The translations under genes and the position numbers were made by a program. From Spirosoma linguale DSM 74 (GTDB lineage: Bacteria > Bacteroidota > Bacteroidia > Cytophagales > Spirosomataceae), in assembly GCA_000024525.1 (NCBI GenBank), contig CP001769.1, positions 434,001 to 498,000 on the forward strand: DNA of 64,000 nt. Reading direction: 5' to 3'. Position 1 is the stretch's first letter, and each line of letters starts with the position of its first letter. Positions 60,492 to 64,000 of this stretch are shown here, one piece after another. The notes under the pieces were generated by a model. It worked only from the letters and a program-made list of their open reading frames with translations, did not search any database and had not been told where the DNA came from.

Positions 60492-60746
60492 ATGAACCTA
60501 TCGTGGGATAAGGATGCATGGGAGGATTACATTTATTGGCAGCAGACAGAAAAAAGTGTACTGCGTCGTATTAATGAACTCATCAAAGAATGCCTTCGAA
60601 CCCCGTTTGAGGGCAAAGGAAAGCCAGAGCCCTTAAAGGAAAACTTGTCTGGGTTTTGGTCGAGACGAATCACCGATGAACATCGTCTCGTATACCGGGT
60701 CGAAGCTGACCGAATACATATCATCCAATGCCGGTTTCATTATTAA
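60492..60746 (+). CDS. yoeB: YoeB family mRNA interferase toxin
   Basis: The 84-residue toxin keeps the residues shown to be catalytic in E. coli YoeB: E46 in GKPEPLK, R65 in TDEHRLVYRV and H83 in CRFHY. It binds the ribosome and cleaves mRNA at the A site when freed from the antitoxin. Size and spacing are normal, so the module looks complete and active. Confidence 0.95.
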   Translation: MNLSWDKDAWEDYIYWQQTEKSVLRRINELIKECLRTPFEGKGKPEPLKENLSGFWSRRITDEHRLVYRVEADRIHIIQCRFHY

Positions 60747-60791
60747 TGATGGCCAGGCCTTGCGCTATCCTAATTAACCTGTCTAACAACC

Positions 60792-61400
60792 ATGAAAACC
60801 GCCCTTACCTTCATTACCTTACAGGGATTACTCGCCACCGCGCTCGCCCAGACGCCCACTGTTCCAGTCCCCGATATTCAAATCAAAACCGCTGTACTGG
60901 CCGCTCCGGCCGATAAACGCGATGGCGCAACGGTTTACGGGTACTCCGCCAAAAACGAGTTTGTCGTGCTGCGAAAAGGAACCAACGAATTTGTTTGTCT
61001 GGCCGATGATCCTGCTCAGAAAGGGCTGAGTGTGTCCTGCTACCACCGCGACCTCGACCCCTTTATGGAACGTGGTCGGGTGTTGAAACAGGCTGGTAAA
61101 AAACCGGCCGAAATTCTGGCCATGCGAGAGCAGGAAGTTAAAGACAAAAAACTGACAATGCCGAGTCACCCGTCGTCGTTATTCTCCTACACGGCTAAAG
61201 CTGAAGATTATGACGCGGCTACAGGCGAAGTAAAAGATGGGTATCTACGCTCAGTTGTGTACATCCCGTACGCTACTGCCGAAAGTACCGGTCTGCCTCT
61301 GAAGCCCGAAGCGCCCGGTATGCCCTGGATTATGGACCCTGGTACGCACCGGGCGCACATCATGATCAATCCGCCCGTGTCGACTACCGCGCATCATTAA
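60792..61400 (+). CDS. Secreted protein of unknown function (202 residues)
   Basis: The protein has a signal peptide (MKTALTFITLQGLLATALA) and a mature part beginning PTVPVPDIQIKTAVLAAPAD. Segments such as ATVYGYSAKNEFVVLRKGT, FVCLADDP and SVSCYHRDLDPFMERGR are not part of a family I recognise. Two cysteines could form a disulfide. It may share a transcript with the toxin-antitoxin pair (45-nt gap), although a separate promoter is likely. Confidence 0.75.
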   Translation: MKTALTFITLQGLLATALAQTPTVPVPDIQIKTAVLAAPADKRDGATVYGYSAKNEFVVLRKGTNEFVCLADDPAQKGLSVSCYHRDLDPFMERGRVLKQAGKKPAEILAMREQEVKDKKLTMPSHPSSLFSYTAKAEDYDAATGEVKDGYLRSVVYIPYATAESTGLPLKPEAPGMPWIMDPGTHRAHIMINPPVSTTAHH

Positions 61401-61428
61401 GCGAAAGTTCAGCCTCTATAAACCGGCA

Positions 61429-61461
61429 AAACCTATAAGGTCTACCAGATCTTATAGGTTT
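61429..61461 (+). terminator. Hairpin AAACCTATAAG / CTTATAGGTTT
   Basis: Bases 61429-61439 pair perfectly with 61451-61461; with a G-T wobble and TCT/AGA inside, the stem extends to about 15 bp with a 3-nt loop. It lies between the 202-residue gene and the OmpA-like gene and may be part of a dispersed repeat family. Confidence 0.75.
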
Positions 61462-61479
61462 CTACTAAACAGGCAACGT

Positions 61480-62679
61480 ATGTTCCTTCAAAAGGGAAAG
61501 ATATTTCTGGCTTTAGTAGCCTGTTTACTGGTTATGGGCTCTGGCATGGCCCAACGGAGGGACGTTGATTATTCACGGATCAAAGCGACACCCAGTGCCA
61601 GGCCGGTGATGGCTTCTCCTGTTCAATCCGGACGCACAGCCAATCCAAGCATTTTAACCATAAAAGCATTCGCCGTTGATATTAGTAAGCCGCTGACAGC
61701 GGCTATTGCCAGCATAACCTCCCGAACAACGGGTAAGACACAGGTGCTTTCCCTGGCAAACGGGCGGATTGAGCAGGTATTTAACGAGCCGGATGTGTTA
61801 GCGATTGAGGTAAGTGGAGACGGCTATACAACAGCTTTTCGAAGTATGACAATAGCTGTATCGTCAACCGGAAACCGGTATGAGTTTGACGCCCAGCTAG
61901 ACCCGGCTCCCATTAAATTGACTGTGTGGGCAGTTGACAGCCGGACGAATAAGCTGATTCACGATGCCCGTTTTACCATTTCGGGTAAAGCTGGCAAGAC
62001 AACGCTCTTGCTGACGCCCGATTCTACGACTGGTTTGGTTAAAACGGATTTGCCCGGCAAGGGCGTTTACCAATTGACCAGTTCAGCCAATGGCTATGGC
62101 GATTTTACAAAGTCCATTAGGCTGGATAGTGTACAGAGCGAGGCACGGGTTATGCTGACGCCTAAAAAAGCGCCGGACATCACAAAAACACAAGCGCTCC
62201 CCGAAGCCGTAGTAAAATCGGCAAAGACAGCCTATGTGGAGACTCCGACGGCAAAACCAGCAATAAAAGTGCCTGTTCTTTCCAGCAATCTACCGATGCC
62301 TGCTGTTACGAATAAGCCGTTTGGCCCTCTCGAAAAAGGGAAAGCCATCCCGCTCAGGAACATCTACTTCGACCAGAGTTCTCCGGTTTTGCGGCCGGAG
62401 TCTTCCACGGAGCTCGACCAATTGGCGGCTGTATTACTGGAAAGCCCAACGACAAAAATCGAAATCCGTGGACATACCGATAACCAGGGCGATTTTGACT
62501 CAAATGTAAAACTCTCCCGCGACCGCTGTCAGGCGGTTATTGACTACCTCGCCAGTAAAGGAATCGCCAAAAATCGTCTGAAAGCCGTCGGTCGTGGTCC
62601 CATCGACCCTGTTGCCCCGAATAACAATGAGGAAAACCGGAAGAAGAACCGGCGGGTGGAGGTAGTGCCTGTTCTCTGA
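61480..62679 (+). CDS. OmpA family outer-membrane / peptidoglycan-binding protein
   Basis: The 399-residue protein has a signal peptide (ending SGMAQ), a central region with beta-sandwich-like repeats (ITIKAFAVDISKPLTAAI, then DARFTISGKAGKTT) and a C-terminal OmpA domain: NIYFDQSSPVLRPES, IEIRGHTDNQGDFDSN, LSRDRCQAVIDYLASKGI and RRVEVV. The OmpA domain holds peptidoglycan to the outer membrane. Its stop codon (62677-62679) is within the left arm of the 317-bp element, so the final residues adjoin that element. Confidence 0.9.
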   Translation: MFLQKGKIFLALVACLLVMGSGMAQRRDVDYSRIKATPSARPVMASPVQSGRTANPSILTIKAFAVDISKPLTAAIASITSRTTGKTQVLSLANGRIEQVFNEPDVLAIEVSGDGYTTAFRSMTIAVSSTGNRYEFDAQLDPAPIKLTVWAVDSRTNKLIHDARFTISGKAGKTTLLLTPDSTTGLVKTDLPGKGVYQLTSSANGYGDFTKSIRLDSVQSEARVMLTPKKAPDITKTQALPEAVVKSAKTAYVETPTAKPAIKVPVLSSNLPMPAVTNKPFGPLEKGKAIPLRNIYFDQSSPVLRPESSTELDQLAAVLLESPTTKIEIRGHTDNQGDFDSNVKLSRDRCQAVIDYLASKGIAKNRLKAVGRGPIDPVAPNNNEENRKKNRRVEVVPVL

Positions 62680-62990
62680 ACCGCCGGGCGGCCCCGCGGG
62701 ATTTTAGCAAGATTTGACCAATTAAAACAAGATTGCTACCGCGCTGCCCCGGCAACTCTCCGCTTAACGTGTATTCATGGTCCTTTGGAGAAAATGATTG
62801 TTGAGATTACTACCGCGCTGCTTTAACAACTCCCTCCTTAGCCTGTTTCATTACAGGCTGAAGGGGATTATGCTTTACCCACAAAAGATGACATCTTGTA
62901 GAGATTTTCTGAGTTGAGTAGCGCGGCAGTAATCTTGTTTAATCCTTTGAATCTTGTTATAATCCCGCAGGGCCGCCCGGCGGTTCAGAG
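62674..62990. mobile_element. 317-bp MITE-like element with ~71-bp terminal inverted repeats
   Basis: The left arm (62674-62745) and right arm (62920-62990, complement) share the start CTCTGAACCGCCGGGCGGCC and stay alignable to GCGCT with about a dozen differences. Inside, AGATTGCTACCGCGCTGCC (left arm) and AGATTACTACCGCGCTGC (from about 62804) begin two diverged direct units, with a third inverted copy in the right arm. No transposase and no clear target duplication are seen. The arms contain the OmpA-like stop and the 3' end of the oxidoreductase gene. Confidence 0.6.
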
Positions 62991-64000
62991 CCCCTAAATG
63001 CGTCTTTTTTATCTACTGCGGCTAACTTGACCGGTTTGCCTTCCCGTGCCGACTGGTAAATAGCTTCCATTATTTTCTGGTCCTGTAAGCCTTCTTCACC
63101 GGGCGTAAAGGGGATTTTATTGTCCAGAATGCATTCTGAGAAGTGATCCATTTCGGTGGCGAAATGGTCCTTGTCGGCAATCTTATGCTGAATGATCTGG
63201 TTTTCGGTGCCCTGTGCCTGACTAGTTTCCAGTTGCAGGCCGGTGTATGGAAAAGCGGGGTCCATTTTTATCCAACCCGTATCTGCCAGAACGCGGTAGC
63301 TCTTCTCGTCGTGGTGACCGTAGCTGGTGGCGCAACTGGCCTGAACGCCACTTGGAAATTTCATCAGCCAGTTTACCTGTTCTTCTACTTCTTTGAAGCG
63401 TGGGTCGTTTGGCGTACTATGAATGTACGCCATAACTTCAGTTGGCTCTTCGGCCAGCACAAACCGGATAGTGTTCAGGCAGTATAAGCCCACGTCGGAG
63501 AGGGAGCCGCCCCCGGCGAGGGCTTTGTTGAACCGCCAGTGTTTCGGGTTGTCGGAGTTTTGGCCATTGTTCGCGATGATACTTTTCACCTTCCCGAATT
63601 TCTCTGTCTGGACCATCTCACGCACCATCCTGTTGTGTGGCTCATACTGAATCCGGTAGGCGATCATAAGCTTACGATTTGCCTTTTTGCAGGCGTCGAT
63701 CATAGCCTGGCACTCCTGGGCGCTATTCGCCATCGGTTTTTCGCAGAGAATATGCTTGCCCGCCTGCGCGCCCCGAATGGTGTATTCAGCGTGCATACCG
63801 TTGGGCAACACAATGTAAATGGCCTGCACCTCCTTGTTATCCTTCAGTTTGTCGTAGTCGGCGTAACTATAGCAACTCGATTCCTTGATGCCATACTGAG
63901 CGGCAACCTTCTGCATTTTTTCGGGGCTGCCGCTCACCAGAGCGACTACTTTCGATTTTGTACAGCTGCCAAAAGCGGGCAAAATCTGATTCAGGGTTAG
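62957..64000 (-). CDS. Gfo/Idh/MocA family oxidoreductase, partial (N-terminus outside window)
   Basis: The reading frame continues through the right edge (LTLNQILPAFGSCTKSKVVALVSG), so the N-terminus with the Rossmann GxGxxG is outside. Present are the family motifs ILCEKPMANSAQECQAM (EKP lysine) and FNKALAGGGSLSDVGLYCLN. Members oxidise or reduce sugars with NAD(P). The last eleven residues, GSEPPGGPAGL, fall in or next to the right arm of the 317-bp element and are likely an extension gained from it; the normal end would be near DKKDAFRG. A TTG at 63982 is not a true start. Confidence 0.88.
   Translation of the reverse strand, partial: LTLNQILPAFGSCTKSKVVALVSGSPEKMQKVAAQYGIKESSCYSYADYDKLKDNKEVQAIYIVLPNGMHAEYTIRGAQAGKHILCEKPMANSAQECQAMIDACKKANRKLMIAYRIQYEPHNRMVREMVQTEKFGKVKSIIANNGQNSDNPKHWRFNKALAGGGSLSDVGLYCLNTIRFVLAEEPTEVMAYIHSTPNDPRFKEVEEQVNWLMKFPSGVQASCATSYGHHDEKSYRVLADTGWIKMDPAFPYTGLQLETSQAQGTENQIIQHKIADKDHFATEMDHFSECILDNKIPFTPGEEGLQDQKIMEAIYQSAREGKPVKLAAVDKKDAFRGSEPPGGPAGL

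Noticed and set aside
62674..62990. A full insertion sequence with transposase
   Set aside because: The element is 317 bp and contains no open frame for a transposase; only inverted repeats are visible.
63982..64000. TTG at 63982 as the start of the Gfo/Idh/MocA gene
   Set aside because: The reading frame continues upstream into family-typical sequence (LTLNQIL), so the true start is outside the window.
1..64000. tRNA, rRNA or riboswitch genes
   Set aside because: No cloverleaf with T-loop sequence, rRNA stretch or familiar riboswitch core was found by reading both strands.

Overview
The window looks like chromosomal DNA of a Cytophagales bacterium, most likely Spirosoma or a close relative (inference from gene content; no rRNA is present to prove it). 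The evidence is the mix of families (type IX secretion sorting domain, GH106, GRP sugar transporter, bacteriophytochrome cassette, YceI, DUF885, low-affinity iron permease), the scarcity of Shine-Dalgarno sequences, and repeated promoters of the Bacteroidetes -7 type (TAnnTTTG). No tRNA, rRNA, CRISPR array, prophage or complete insertion sequence was seen.

Layout. 1-6.9 kb: a cut-off SMUG2-type glycosylase, a vWA protein, a Uma2 nuclease, two small secreted proteins, pyrB, and a peptidase-sulfatase pair. 7-20.5 kb: a carbohydrate block with xylose isomerase, a transaldolase-like aldolase, a cytoplasmic GH13 enzyme, a GH10 xylanase, a GH43 enzyme, a GH67/GH20-like glycosidase, a polysaccharide deacetylase, a LacI regulator and two NrtR-like Nudix regulators. 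It is built like a xylan/xylose regulon but has no SusC/SusD pair. 20.6-30.8 kb: GH106 rhamnosidase-like protein, SDR and zinc dehydrogenases, a T9SS-sorted amylase, Maf and a GNAT. 31-42.6 kb: outer-membrane protein, MarR-YceI, HsdR_N-only protein, AMP nucleosidase, TPR protein, Hsp20, a TrpF-like protein, MFS, SMP-30-like protein and argH. 42.7-50.4 kb: transporters, a PD-(D/E)XK-like protein, DUF885 and two uncharacterised envelope proteins. 50.6-55.9 kb: a light-sensing cassette (bacteriophytochrome kinase, single-domain response regulator, heme oxygenase) converging on a multi-PAS kinase. 56-64 kb: iron permease family protein, thioredoxin lipoprotein, ABC exporter, YefM-YoeB toxin-antitoxin pair, OmpA-like protein and a cut-off Gfo/Idh/MocA oxidoreductase.

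Two patterns run across the whole window. First, many gene 3' ends carry long inverted repeats with arms of up to 42 bp, usually perfect, each with its own sequence. Several contain the stop codon, and one 317-bp element supplies the C-terminal codons of its neighbour. Second, six genes have a TAnnTTTG box ending only 4 to 6 nt before the chosen ATG, which predicts leaderless or nearly leaderless mRNAs. The two Nudix regulators also share a 13-bp palindromic site pattern (nGTnAAnTTnACn) near xylA and in front of the second regulator. I see no clearly new enzyme system; the best novelty candidates are the hairpin class, the 317-bp element and the start-proximal promoters.
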